Assembly (NCBI GenBank): GCA_902406105.1
Contig: CABPCP010000007.1
Span: 1 to 64,000 of the forward strand
Direction: 5' to 3'
DNA from: an uncultured Mordavella sp.
Lineage (GTDB): Bacteria > Bacillota > Clostridia > Lachnospirales > Lachnospiraceae
DNA length: 64,000 nt
In this document: positions 51,849 to 60,568 of the stretch, in pieces
Layout: every line of letters starts with the position of its first letter
How positions within the stretch are numbered: the first letter of the stretch is position 1
Program-made: the position numbers and the translations under genes
The notes under the pieces: generated by a model
Databases searched by the model: none
Told to the model about the DNA's origin: nothing
Seen by the model: only the letters and a program-made list of their open reading frames with translations

Positions 51849-52613
51849 ATGTATTTACAAGATATGTTTGGACTGGACGGCAAAGTTGCCATCGTTACCG
51901 GAGGAGGCCGGGGAATCGGACAGGTCATTGCCTGCGGGCTTGCGAAGGCCGGCGCGGAAGTTGTGATCTTGTGCCGCTCCGGCGCTAAAGAAACCGTTGA
52001 ACTGATCGAAAGAGAAGGCGGAAAAGCGTACGACTTAAAGACGGATGTGACCGATGAAGCCCAGGTGGATCACGCGCTTCAGACAATTCTTGAGCGCTCT
52101 GGTTCTATCGACGTTCTTTTCAACAACGCCGGAATCTGTATGCATCAATCTACATTGGAAGCCACAGTCGAAGAGTTCCGCCAGGTAGTGGATGTAAATC
52201 TTACTGGCGAATTTATCATGGCGCGGGCCGTAGGCCGAATCATGATCGAGCGTGGCATCAAAGGAAGTATCATCAATATGGCTTCTATGTCCGGAAGCAT
52301 TGTAAACATTCCTCAATGGCAGTGTTCCTACAACGCTTCCAAAGCCGCCGTCATCCATATGACGAAATCTCTGGCCGTAGAATGGGCAGAGCACGGAATC
52401 CGGGTAAATTCCTTAAGCCCTGGATATATCGCCACCCCCATGGCCGTCGATGTTCCAAAAGAGCTGAAAGACGCCTGGATGCCTCTTATTCCGCTGCACC
52501 GGATGGGAACGCCAGAAGAGCTGATCCCGCCCATACTATATTTGGCTTCTGACGCATCCGGATATACCACCGGAAGCGATATTATCGTAGACGGCGCATA
52601 TTCCTGCCAGTAA
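51849..52613 (+). CDS. SDR family oxidoreductase
   Basis: Classical SDR of 254 residues. NAD(P) loop VTGGGRGIG, FNNAGI, catalytic Ser in NMASMSGSI, YNASK, and the ending YTTGSDIIVDGAYSC. Sugar and polyol SDRs of this type (gluconate 5-dehydrogenase, sorbose reductase) are close in form. ATG at 51849 is 8 bases from AAAGGA, preferred to the TTG at 51843. It ends next to a type B palindrome. May interconvert the sugar and ketose handled by the operon. Confidence 0.87.
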   Translation: MYLQDMFGLDGKVAIVTGGGRGIGQVIACGLAKAGAEVVILCRSGAKETVELIEREGGKAYDLKTDVTDEAQVDHALQTILERSGSIDVLFNNAGICMHQSTLEATVEEFRQVVDVNLTGEFIMARAVGRIMIERGIKGSIINMASMSGSIVNIPQWQCSYNASKAAVIHMTKSLAVEWAEHGIRVNSLSPGYIATPMAVDVPKELKDAWMPLIPLHRMGTPEELIPPILYLASDASGYTTGSDIIVDGAYSCQ

Positions 52614-52623
52614 ACGCAATTTG

Positions 52624-52676
52624 AACGCAATTTGGGACGTAGCATTTTTAAAAAATACTACGTCCCAAATTGCGTT
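52624..52676. repeat. Long palindrome, type B copy 2
   Basis: 19-bp perfect arms (52624-52642 with 52658-52676, AACGCAATTTGGGACGTAG) around an AT-rich core. It is preceded by a tandem copy of the first 11 bases (AACGCAATTTG) and followed by GCCCTGTACC. It sits between convergent genes, so it can act as a bidirectional terminator. Confidence 0.85.
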
Positions 52677-52687
52677 TTGCCCTGTAC

Positions 52688-53563
52688 CTAATCGACATAC
52701 TCCATCAATTTCCGGGCCTCTTCTTCTGTGCAGCCGCAGAATCCAAGCGGATGGGGCTGTCTTGCATACTGCCCGTGGAAGTCGCTTCCGCCCGTCACCA
52801 GCAAACCGTACTTTTCCGCGATTTTCCGCAGTCTTCGCCGGGATTCTTCTCCATTCCTTGGATGGTTTACTTCAACTCCTTGAAGCCATCCTTTGCTTGC
52901 GTATTCCTCGATTAAGCCGAAAGAATCGAACTGTTCCGCATGGGCCACCACCGCGATTCCGCCAGCTTCCTGGACGGCCCGGACTGCTTCCCTGGTCGCG
53001 GGATATTTCCCCGGCACGAAACATCTCCCCTTGGATGAGATCAGGGATTTCATCAGTTCGCCTATGGCCGTATTGGTATATCCCAGATCGCACAAAGGCT
53101 GCATGATATGACATTCGTAGATAGACTGACTGTTTTCGGCATATTCCTTCACCAGCTCCTGCGTCAGGAGGGGATAGCGTTTCTGTACATTGGCCGCCAT
53201 CTGGAGTTTCTGCCTGCGCCGATGCTCCAGTGTCTCATCCAGAAACGCCTGAAGCCCCTCCCTATCTTTGGGCCGATAGCAGAGCAGATGTACCGTCCTC
53301 CCGGTGTTCTCATCTCTAGTGGAAATCTCCGTCCCAGGGATCACCCGGATTCCGTATTTTTCCCCCAGTTCCACCGCTTCTTCTGTCCCGGCCAGCGTAT
53401 CATGATCTGTGATAGCAATATATTTCAGCCCGATCTGTCTGGCGTAATCCATCACCTGCTCCACTGTCCGGGAAGCATCGGAAAGAACCGTATGGGTATG
53501 CAGGTCACAAAGCGTCCCTGCCATTCCTCTTCCCCTGTTTTCCGCACATTCATTAGCCTTCAT
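52688..53563 (-). CDS. PHP domain phosphoesterase (nucleoside 3',5'-bisphosphate phosphatase-like)
   Basis: 291-residue metal phosphoesterase. Metal ligands in LHTHTVLSD (near 22-30), ITDHDT (near 52), PGTEIS, VVAHAEQFD and TGGSDFHG. These match TrpH/RnAM-type PHP enzymes that hydrolyse pAp or RNA 5' ends. Its start overlaps the end of the uracil permease gene by 11 bases with GGGAGAG upstream, which implies coupled translation. Confidence 0.87.
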   Translation of the reverse strand: MKANECAENRGRGMAGTLCDLHTHTVLSDASRTVEQVMDYARQIGLKYIAITDHDTLAGTEEAVELGEKYGIRVIPGTEISTRDENTGRTVHLLCYRPKDREGLQAFLDETLEHRRRQKLQMAANVQKRYPLLTQELVKEYAENSQSIYECHIMQPLCDLGYTNTAIGELMKSLISSKGRCFVPGKYPATREAVRAVQEAGGIAVVAHAEQFDSFGLIEEYASKGWLQGVEVNHPRNGEESRRRLRKIAEKYGLLVTGGSDFHGQYARQPHPLGFCGCTEEEARKLMEYVD

Positions 53564-54833
53564 CTGTCTCTCCCGTTTCCTCCTGGTCGTTGGTCAAATT
53601 CAGCCGGTCCAAAATATGGAAGATCAGGCTTAAGACCATTCCCGTTACACAGGCCAGCACCATTCCCGTCAATTCTATATCTCCAAGCTTCACCGCGATT
53701 CCAGAAAGACCAGTAACAAAGACTACGCTGGTCAAAGTCAGATTCCTGGACCGTCCGTAGTCCACCTGGGAATCCACCAGAATACGGATTCCGGAAGCTC
53801 CGATCATTCCATAGAGCAGGAAGGAAATGCCGCCGATCACCGGGCCTGGAATGGTCTGGATCAGCGTAGAAAGTTTCCCTACAAAAGAACAGATGATAGA
53901 CAATACCGCGGCTCCCGCGATCACCCGCACGCTGTAAACTTTTGTCACCGCCATGACTCCAATATTTTCACCATAGGTAGTAGTCGGAACCGATCCGATC
54001 AGACCGGACAGCATAGTGGACAGGTTATCTCCCAGAAGCGACCGGTGGAGCCCCGGATTTTTCAGCAGATCTCTTCCGACGATCTTGCTTGTCACCACCT
54101 GATGCCCGATATGTTCCGAAGTGATCACCAACAGAACTGGCAGGATCATCAGAATCGCATCCAGATCGAATTTTGGAAAGGAGAAATTAGGAACCGCAAA
54201 TACAGAAGCCTCCGCTACTGCCTGGAAATCCACGATCCCGCAGGCCAGCGCCGCCGCGTATCCGGCGATCACCGCGATCAAGATCGGGATCACCGAAAGG
54301 AATCCGCGGAATAAAATGTTCCCAAACACAGCCACTCCCAAAGTAACCGCAAATACGATCACGTTTTTCATATCCACCTGATCCCCAAGAATTCCAGCCG
54401 TATCCGCGGCGCTTCCGGACAGTTCCAGACCGATCAGCGCCACTACCGGTCCCATGGCAGCCGGCGGCAGGACAACATCGATCCAGTCCGAGCCAAATTT
54501 ATAGATGATCAGCGCCAGTACACACCCCAAGAATCCAACCGCTACAAATCCGCCCAGGGCATATTCATATCCCATCTCCTGGATCACGATCTGAGCAGGC
54601 GCGATAAAGGCAAAGCTAGACCCCAGATAGGCCGGCGCTTTGCCCTTCGTCAACACCATGAACAGCAGCGTACCCACACCATTCATAAACAGCACCACCG
54701 CTGGATTCAGCCCAAATAAGAAGGGCACCAGGACAGATGCGCCAAACATAGCGAACATGTGCTGGACGCTAAGAGGCACCAGCAGTTTAAAAGGAACCTT
54801 ATCCTCTACCTGGATGATTTTTCGACTTCCCAT
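53553..54833 (-). CDS. uraA: Uracil/xanthine permease (NCS2 family)
   Basis: Nucleobase:proton symporter of about 426 residues with 12-14 hydrophobic segments. QHMFAMFGASVLVPFLFGLNP near the N-terminus, TSEHIGHQVVTSKIVG and GLIGSVPTTTYGENIGVMA (substrate site) are NCS2/UraA signatures. ATG at 54833 is 8 bases from GAGGAGG; the frame runs 29 codons further upstream without a site. It is cotranscribed with the overlapping PHP gene. Confidence 0.9.
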   Translation of the reverse strand: MGSRKIIQVEDKVPFKLLVPLSVQHMFAMFGASVLVPFLFGLNPAVVLFMNGVGTLLFMVLTKGKAPAYLGSSFAFIAPAQIVIQEMGYEYALGGFVAVGFLGCVLALIIYKFGSDWIDVVLPPAAMGPVVALIGLELSGSAADTAGILGDQVDMKNVIVFAVTLGVAVFGNILFRGFLSVIPILIAVIAGYAAALACGIVDFQAVAEASVFAVPNFSFPKFDLDAILMILPVLLVITSEHIGHQVVTSKIVGRDLLKNPGLHRSLLGDNLSTMLSGLIGSVPTTTYGENIGVMAVTKVYSVRVIAGAAVLSIICSFVGKLSTLIQTIPGPVIGGISFLLYGMIGASGIRILVDSQVDYGRSRNLTLTSVVFVTGLSGIAVKLGDIELTGMVLACVTGMVLSLIFHILDRLNLTNDQEETGETDEG

Positions 54834-54888
54834 TCTCTCATTTCCTCCTCTGTCTGCAAGAACTATCACACAATTTACACTCTTCTCC

Positions 54889-54897
54889 ATTCTACCA
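54889..54897 (-). promoter_or_regulatory. Extended -10 element upstream of the uracil permease
   Basis: TGG-TAGAAT on the minus strand, 56 bases before the start codon. The -35 region is poor. Confidence 0.4.
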
Positions 54898-54917
54898 CAA
54901 GGCTTTTTCAAAAGAAA

Positions 54918-54965
54918 CAAAAAAAGAGCGCAGTCTCAGGCTCTCGCCAGAAAACTGCCCTCCGT
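54918..54965 (-). terminator. Terminator after the DUF368 gene
   Basis: Imperfect hairpin with outer GCAGT/ACTGC and inner GGC-GAGA-GCC, followed by seven T on the minus strand. A uridine-responsive attenuator of uraA was considered, but no PyrR-type motif was found. Confidence 0.6.
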
Positions 54966-54988
54966 TTCTCCTTCACACATCTTGGTTT

Positions 54989-55837
54989 TTATTCTTTTGG
55001 AAATCTGCTGTTGAACTTATCCAGCGCCAAAGCGCACACAATACCGGCCGCAAGGCAGATCACGTTGGTCAGCATAGCCCCTGCGGAAGCCGCAAAACTT
55101 TTCACCGGTATGATCATGATGGTAGCCGCCGCGACAATTCCTATGATCCCATGGAAGGCATAAGAATAAAAGTTTCTGAATAAAGCGTCCACACCTTTGG
55201 CCAGACAGATCACCGTCACTATGGCGCCGATCCCGCTGGCACAGATCACCTGCGGATCCAAATGTCCCAGACCGTCCACAAAAGGCGTATACAATCCCAA
55301 AGGCATAAGCAGCGTTGAAAAGCTCATGCCGGGAGCAATAATGCTCAATGCCAGACAGAATCCGCAGAACAGATACCAGCCTGTATTAGGCACGATCTGG
55401 ATATTCATCACATTTAACGCTGTCAAAAGGACAATGATCACCACGAAAGCAATCCCCATGGATATCCAGGAGCCTTTACTTCGCCCTTCCTGCCCGGCCT
55501 CCCGCATAAGGGAAGGCAGCATCCCAGTGATCAGGCCAACAAATACGCATACGGAAGGATCTGGATATTTTTCCAGGAAAAAGGATAATAAGTTTGCAAT
55601 TCCGATAAACCCTACAGCCACGCCGATGACCACCGGAAGCAGTTTGGGCATATGAGTCCGGAATCGTTTAAAAGGACTGGATAAAAGTTCCATGACCGGC
55701 CGATAGATTCCAAAGACCACGCAGAGGACTCCGCCGGATATTCCCGGCAGAACCGCTCCCAGACCGATCAACATTCCCTGAAACAGGCGGATCAAAAAGA
55801 TTCCCGCCGGCTGACTATCTTTTCTTTCTTGTTTCAT
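54989..55837 (-). CDS. DUF368 domain-containing membrane protein
   Basis: 282 residues, about eight hydrophobic segments. The opening GMLIGLGAVLPGISGGVLCVVFGIY-type segment and the later SIIAPGMSFSTLLMPLGLY are the duplicated glycine/proline motifs of DUF368. Some family members are implicated in undecaprenyl-phosphate recycling (PopT); that role is inferred. It ends at a terminator before the uracil permease. Confidence 0.88.
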   Translation of the reverse strand: MKQERKDSQPAGIFLIRLFQGMLIGLGAVLPGISGGVLCVVFGIYRPVMELLSSPFKRFRTHMPKLLPVVIGVAVGFIGIANLLSFFLEKYPDPSVCVFVGLITGMLPSLMREAGQEGRSKGSWISMGIAFVVIIVLLTALNVMNIQIVPNTGWYLFCGFCLALSIIAPGMSFSTLLMPLGLYTPFVDGLGHLDPQVICASGIGAIVTVICLAKGVDALFRNFYSYAFHGIIGIVAAATIMIIPVKSFAASAGAMLTNVICLAAGIVCALALDKFNSRFPKE

Positions 55838-55941
55838 ATTTTGGATGATCTCCTGTTTTTTCTATATTTATTCCCCGTTTTTTATAAGAAGAATACAAAG
55901 TCTTCCACACGATACCATCAAATCATCCCTCTGTCAACCGT

Positions 55942-56616
55942 TCACGCCTTCTGAGCGATATTTCTTAACTTTTCTTTAGCGGCAATCCGAATCTTCCCCC
56001 TGCCCAGAGTTACAATTCCTTCCTCTGATAAATATTTCAGCACTTTTGATACCACCTCTCTTGCGCTTCCGATAAGTCTGGCGATCTCCTCATGGGTCAT
56101 AGAAATCTCTGTTCCCTGATGGAGCATCTCATCCCACAGGAAGCTGGCCACCCTCTGGTCAATGCCCATAAATAAAATCTGCTGCATCGTCCACATAACA
56201 TCTGAAAAACGCTCGGTGGCTGACCGGTACATATACAGCCCCACGTATGGATTTTCCTCCATAATGGGACGCAGTACCGGAGTTGGCAGGATCAGCGCCT
56301 TAGCAGCCGATACCGCCTCGATCAGCATATCAAAAGCAATGGCGTCCAACAGACAGGACGCTGACAGCACGCAGGTCTCCCCCTCCCGGATCCGAAAAAG
56401 GGTCACTTCCCGGCCTTCATCTGAGACAATGTAGACACGAAGCTGTCCTTCCAGGACAAGAATCGCTCCCTTGCACTGTTCCTCCGAGCGGTGGACCAGC
56501 TCTCCTTTTTGATATGTTTTCTCCGCACAGTTAGAGACCAGAGTCTCCCGCTCTTCCTCCGTCAAATGTTCCCAGAACGGATAATGTTCTTCTAGTAATA
56601 TCTGGTTTTCTTTCAT
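55942..56616 (-). CDS. Crp/Fnr family transcriptional regulator
   Basis: 224 residues: N-terminal cyclic-nucleotide-binding fold (about 20-125) and C-terminal Crp helix-turn-helix (MTHEEIARLIGSAREVVSKVLKYL). The region lacks the Cys cluster of Fnr and has no obvious cAMP-binding RxS motif, so the effector is unknown. Such regulators in clostridia often control redox or fermentation genes. It has its own strong promoter that overlaps the 3' end of the upstream ABC permease gene. Confidence 0.88.
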   Translation of the reverse strand: MKENQILLEEHYPFWEHLTEEERETLVSNCAEKTYQKGELVHRSEEQCKGAILVLEGQLRVYIVSDEGREVTLFRIREGETCVLSASCLLDAIAFDMLIEAVSAAKALILPTPVLRPIMEENPYVGLYMYRSATERFSDVMWTMQQILFMGIDQRVASFLWDEMLHQGTEISMTHEEIARLIGSAREVVSKVLKYLSEEGIVTLGRGKIRIAAKEKLRNIAQKA

Positions 56617-56664
56617 CCGCGAAACCTCTTTTCACCGCCAAATTCCATAGTCCGGTTTCGCTCT

Positions 56665-56693
56665 ATTATAGAAGCTTCATTCCGGAAAGTCAA
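56665..56693 (-). promoter_or_regulatory. Promoter of the Crp/Fnr gene
   Basis: Minus strand: -35 TTGACT (56688-56693), 17-base spacer, perfect -10 TATAAT (56665-56670). The -35 covers the stop codon of the ABC permease. TCCGG and CCGGA flank the -10 region. Confidence 0.75.
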
Positions 56694-58840
56694 CTTGGCT
56701 CCTGCCATGAACCGCCTGCCCGCCTCTTTACTCCCAGCATTTGGCACACCTTTTTCAGAGACTTCCGATAGAACCCGAAAAGGACTGCCGCCAAAAGGAG
56801 CTCTAGTACAACGCATACCAGAAGCCCCATCCCTTCTGAGGGGCTGATCTTTCCGTCGTTGACGTACAGGATCATGCTGAAAAATCCAAAGATCGCCAAC
56901 ATCCCAAGGATCGTCGGCACCTGGTAGATCTTGGAGATCTGACGCCGCAAAGCATCGTACCTGAATTCCACTCCAGCTCCCAGCCGTTCCAGATCCTGAT
57001 ACACCTGACGGTTTCCCAAAGCTACCGTCAGGCTCCGGGTATAGCTGATGATCAGCACGGAGGTAAAGCAGACCAGAGCCATAAAGACGAATGTCATAAA
57101 CAGTACCGCGAATCTGGTGATCAGATCCTGCTCTTCCAGCACCCGGATCTGAGGCCGGTATTTCCACAGCGTCTGGAAAGAAAATGTCCCCTGCTCTTCT
57201 TTGGTAAACTGTCCCTCCGGATCTGAATCGGCCCAGTATTCTTCCCCTCTTTTCTCGGTGTCCGCTTTCACCGCCCTGGAATAAAACTCGGAATCCAGTC
57301 CAGCGCCTTCGCTGCCATCTAGGATCCTCTGGTAAAGGGCCTTGGCAAATCCATATTCCCCCTGCTGGTCTTTGTCTCCCGCCAGATCAAACAGGACAAA
57401 CGTCTCCCGCCAGCTCTCCTGAAGACCTTCTGAAATCTTCTGGAAATCCTGGTCGTTTAAGATCACGCAGTCTGACAGCATGCGGTAATGACGGATCTGC
57501 CCGGCCTTTGCCTCCAGCTCCCGCCCGGTAGACATATTCGTAAAAATCCCTGTCTCCTGGGCTGAATCCTCTTCACTTCCTTTGGAAACGACCGAATCGC
57601 AGGTCCCTGCCTCCACCTGGATCTCCTGACCCGTCAGCTTCTCGTAGCCGGATTCTGAGAGGCACAGCGCATCCCCTATGATCTTCCGGTATTCTTCGGT
57701 AAACCGCCCCGTTTCCTCATCCAGTTCATCCAGCACTCCGTCCCTGCCCAGACAGATCACTTCTGTCTCCTGCCATTCAGAAAGCTCCACCCCATACTGG
57801 ACAGCCAGCTCCCTGATCTCCTGCCGGTCTGGCAGATCTAAATCTTTCCGCAGCCGGAGAGATACATCTCTTTCCCAGGATTCTATATCATAGATGAGAC
57901 CCGCGCTGGTCATAGGCGCATAGAACAGGGCAAAACAAGCGCCTGCCACCAATATCGTCATCACCAGCATGTTATTGACCGTCTGGCGTCCCTGAAACTT
58001 CATCATGCTTCTGGAAATGATGCCCTGATAGGGATGCCTTCTCTTCTTCCTGCCCCGGATCACCGCATACAAAATGATCATGTAGATCCCCGGCAGGATT
58101 GGGAGATATAAGATCTGCATCCAGCCCGGAGGCATCCTTTTCAGCACATTTACAAAAAATCCCATGTGTCCGTAGCCAAGGACAGCCCCCAGGATACAGA
58201 GGAGAATTCCCACAGGCAGATACCACCCTTTTACATCCCGGATCGGTTCACTTCTGCGCTGGGTATTTACCACGTCCATCACACTGGCCCCTGCCAGAAA
58301 CCGAAGTCCCAGCAGACAGGATACCGCCAAAGACACCGCCAGAAATGCCAGTCCCACCGCCAGTCCCCCAGAAGTAAAGGTGAGGACCGTCCCGCCTTTA
58401 TCCATCAGAAACAACCGGAAGATCTGCCAGATCCCCCAGGCAAAAGGCGCCCCCAGCAGGATACCGCCAGCGCCGGGCAGTACCATAGATATGCCAAGAT
58501 CCAGGAACAATTGGCCGCCAAGAGACCGTTTGCCGGCCCCCAGCGCCAGAAGCACTCCTATTTCCCTGGATTTATAACGGAAAAACAAGGCGGCCGCATA
58601 AGCGGTAAAGATCAGGCACCCTGCCAGCGCCAAGACGAAGATCATCATTACCTGTTTCATACTGTCTCCATTGTCAGGAAAGGTATCCTGGATGGTAGGG
58701 GAGCAGATGATAAACGCAAAGGCAGTGATCAGAAGATCCGCAAGGAAGTTGCACAGCCGTAGCAGCCGGTAATCGCTTTTTCCATATTTTCTCAGTTTCC
58801 CAAAAACCTGTTTCATCGTTCGGATCATCTCTGTTCTCAT
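56690..58840 (-). CDS. FtsX-like ABC transporter permease (BceB-like)
   Basis: 716-residue membrane protein with about ten helices in MacB/FtsX arrangement: helices near 25-50 and 55-85, four more to about residue 320, a large extracytoplasmic domain (about 320-590), and helices near 605-690. This resembles the BceB/VraG peptide-sensing permeases. It pairs with the ATPase 4 bases upstream (ATGA overlap) and lies beside a divergent two-component system, the usual setting for antimicrobial-peptide sensing or resistance. Substrate unknown. Confidence 0.85.
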   Translation of the reverse strand: MRTEMIRTMKQVFGKLRKYGKSDYRLLRLCNFLADLLITAFAFIICSPTIQDTFPDNGDSMKQVMMIFVLALAGCLIFTAYAAALFFRYKSREIGVLLALGAGKRSLGGQLFLDLGISMVLPGAGGILLGAPFAWGIWQIFRLFLMDKGGTVLTFTSGGLAVGLAFLAVSLAVSCLLGLRFLAGASVMDVVNTQRRSEPIRDVKGWYLPVGILLCILGAVLGYGHMGFFVNVLKRMPPGWMQILYLPILPGIYMIILYAVIRGRKKRRHPYQGIISRSMMKFQGRQTVNNMLVMTILVAGACFALFYAPMTSAGLIYDIESWERDVSLRLRKDLDLPDRQEIRELAVQYGVELSEWQETEVICLGRDGVLDELDEETGRFTEEYRKIIGDALCLSESGYEKLTGQEIQVEAGTCDSVVSKGSEEDSAQETGIFTNMSTGRELEAKAGQIRHYRMLSDCVILNDQDFQKISEGLQESWRETFVLFDLAGDKDQQGEYGFAKALYQRILDGSEGAGLDSEFYSRAVKADTEKRGEEYWADSDPEGQFTKEEQGTFSFQTLWKYRPQIRVLEEQDLITRFAVLFMTFVFMALVCFTSVLIISYTRSLTVALGNRQVYQDLERLGAGVEFRYDALRRQISKIYQVPTILGMLAIFGFFSMILYVNDGKISPSEGMGLLVCVVLELLLAAVLFGFYRKSLKKVCQMLGVKRRAGGSWQEPS

Positions 58841-59583
58841 ACTTCATCACCACTCATTTCCTTGATCGTCAGCAGCAGTTCATCCTGAAACGCCGCCCGG
58901 TCTCCTTGTCTTTCCAGAGTCCGGCAGACTTTCCCGTCCCGCAGGATAATAACCCGGTCACAAAAGGATGCCGCAAAGCTGTCATGGGTCACCATAAAAA
59001 TGGTGGCCTCCAATGTATACTGGGCTTCCAGAAAGGAATCGATCACCTTCCGGCTGGACTTGGAGTCCAGATTGCCGGTAGGTTCATCCGCCAGGATCAA
59101 AAGAGGCTGGTTGATGAGGGCGCGGGCCACTGCCGCACGCTGCTTCTCCCCTCCAGAGATCTCCGCCGGATATTTGTCCCGGATAGCAGAAATTCCAAAG
59201 ATCTCACAGAGCCGGTCCGCGTTTTCTTCTCCGTCCCGGTCCACTTCTCCGTGTATGATCCTAGGAAGCAGGATATTTTCCCGCACTGTCAGCCCATCCA
59301 GCAGCATAAAATCCTGAAAGACGAATCCCAGCTTCTCGTTGCGCACTTTCGCCAATTCCCCTTGCGGCAGGCCGGACAGTTTCTGCCCCGCCAAGGTGAT
59401 CACCCCTTCTTCATAAGGAATATAACAGGAAATGCAGTTTAACAGGGTACTTTTCCCGGATCCGGATGGCCCCATGACGGCAGTAAACTCTCCCTTGCTC
59501 ACATTTAAACTGACCCCTTTCAGCACCTCATAGGTCTTAAGGCCGCTTTGGTAAGATTTGTGCAGATTATTGACATAAAGCAT
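58837..59583 (-). CDS. ABC transporter ATP-binding protein (MacB/BceA type)
   Basis: 248 residues. Walker A GPSGSGKST near 40, Q-loop FVFQDFMLLD, signature SGGEKQR, Walker B LLILADEPTG. ATG at 59583 lies 6 bases after GGAGGTGA, so the long upstream extension of the frame is not translated. Energises the FtsX-like permease encoded next. Confidence 0.92.
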   Translation of the reverse strand: MLYVNNLHKSYQSGLKTYEVLKGVSLNVSKGEFTAVMGPSGSGKSTLLNCISCYIPYEEGVITLAGQKLSGLPQGELAKVRNEKLGFVFQDFMLLDGLTVRENILLPRIIHGEVDRDGEENADRLCEIFGISAIRDKYPAEISGGEKQRAAVARALINQPLLILADEPTGNLDSKSSRKVIDSFLEAQYTLEATIFMVTHDSFAASFCDRVIILRDGKVCRTLERQGDRAAFQDELLLTIKEMSGDEV

Positions 59584-59611
59584 AGTGTCACCTCCAAAAC
59601 TCTTTTGGATC

Positions 59612-59620
59612 AGCATAGCA
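59612..59620 (-). promoter_or_regulatory. Extended -10 element of the ABC operon
   Basis: TGC-TATGCT on the minus strand, no recognisable -35. Start near 59605. The lack of a -35 fits activator-dependent transcription from the repeats just upstream. Confidence 0.4.
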
Positions 59621-59646
59621 TCCGGAGGGCTCTGGCTGGCGGCAGT

Positions 59647-59709
59647 TGTCATATCCGGCAGGGCAGGCGTCATATTTGACCGCACCTTACAGGAAATGTC
59701 ATGTTTGGC
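59647..59709. promoter_or_regulatory. Three direct repeats, candidate LytTR binding sites
   Basis: TGTCATATCCGGC (59647-59659), CGTCATATTTGAC (59668-59680) and TGTCATGTTTGGC (59697-59709). The first two start 21 bases apart, two helical turns, the spacing of LytTR dimers. They lie upstream of the ABC -10 and between the divergent ABC and LytTR operons. Confidence 0.55.
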
Positions 59710-59833
59710 CTTTTCCTGGTAATCTTTGGTCCCCGGCTGTCTTCTCCGCCCCTGGGAATCTCTCTGTGAATATGATAAAGTAAAGATATCAGGGACAAAT
59801 ATCTTAAGAAGATTGAAAGGAGGGAACCAAATC

Positions 59834-60535
59834 ATGTTGAGGATCGGCATCTGCGATGACGAAGCCGCGTCAAGAGAAGCCTTATATCTGACGCTGGATC
59901 CCCTTCTTCTGGAAGGAGAATCGGTGATCTATGAATTTTCCAATGGGAAAAGCGCCGTGAACTGGCTGGAAAAACATCCCGGGGAGATGGAACTTCTCTT
60001 TCTGGATGTAGAGATGACTCCCTTCTCCGGCCTTGAGGCCGCACGGAAGATCCGCTCCTTTGATCGGGACCTGTTCCTGGTATTCGTGACTGGCCATGAA
60101 GAATTCGCCCTTGGCGGTTATCAAGTCCAGGCCGCTGATTACATTGTAAAGCCCGCTTCTTCCCAGCGTCTTCTGGAGATCCTTCTGCGGGTACGCCAGG
60201 AACTAAACGAAGAGGACGGCGCGGCCCTTACCTTTAAAAGCCCAGATGGGATTTTCCGAATCCCCTTCCGCAGCATTGACTATCTTTACAGCGAAAAACG
60301 GCTGGTGCATGTGGTCAGCCGGGGTGTGGATACCCCTTTCTATGGGAAGCTGGATGCGGTCATGGAACGGCTGCCCAAACAGTTTGTCCGTATCCACAAC
60401 CGCTACGCGGTCAATGCCGGCGCCGTAGAACAGGTCACCGGAACAAAAGTCACCATCGCCGGAGAAGCTCTCCCTATCAGCCGCGCCATGAGGCAGGAAG
60501 CATTGGACGCTTTCGCCCGGTTCCTGCTTACTTAA
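59834..60535 (+). CDS. LytTR family response regulator
   Basis: 233 residues: receiver domain with acidic pair D8-D9 (ICDDE) and phosphoacceptor D58 (LLFLDVEM), then a LytTR DNA-binding domain (about 130-230; RSIDYLYSEKRLVHVVS, FVRIHNRYAVN). ATG at 59834 follows AAAGGAGGG. Paired with the GHKL kinase downstream and divergent from the ABC transporter, which it probably controls. Confidence 0.92.
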   Translation: MLRIGICDDEAASREALYLTLDPLLLEGESVIYEFSNGKSAVNWLEKHPGEMELLFLDVEMTPFSGLEAARKIRSFDRDLFLVFVTGHEEFALGGYQVQAADYIVKPASSQRLLEILLRVRQELNEEDGAALTFKSPDGIFRIPFRSIDYLYSEKRLVHVVSRGVDTPFYGKLDAVMERLPKQFVRIHNRYAVNAGAVEQVTGTKVTIAGEALPISRAMRQEALDAFARFLLT

Positions 60536-60568
60536 AGCATCTGCAGAAAGGAGTTTCATTCATCCACC

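Noticed and set aside
54834-54965. Possible PyrR-type attenuator upstream of the uracil permease
   Set aside because: A terminator-like hairpin is present, but it directly follows the DUF368 stop and no PyrR-binding loop or antiterminator was found.
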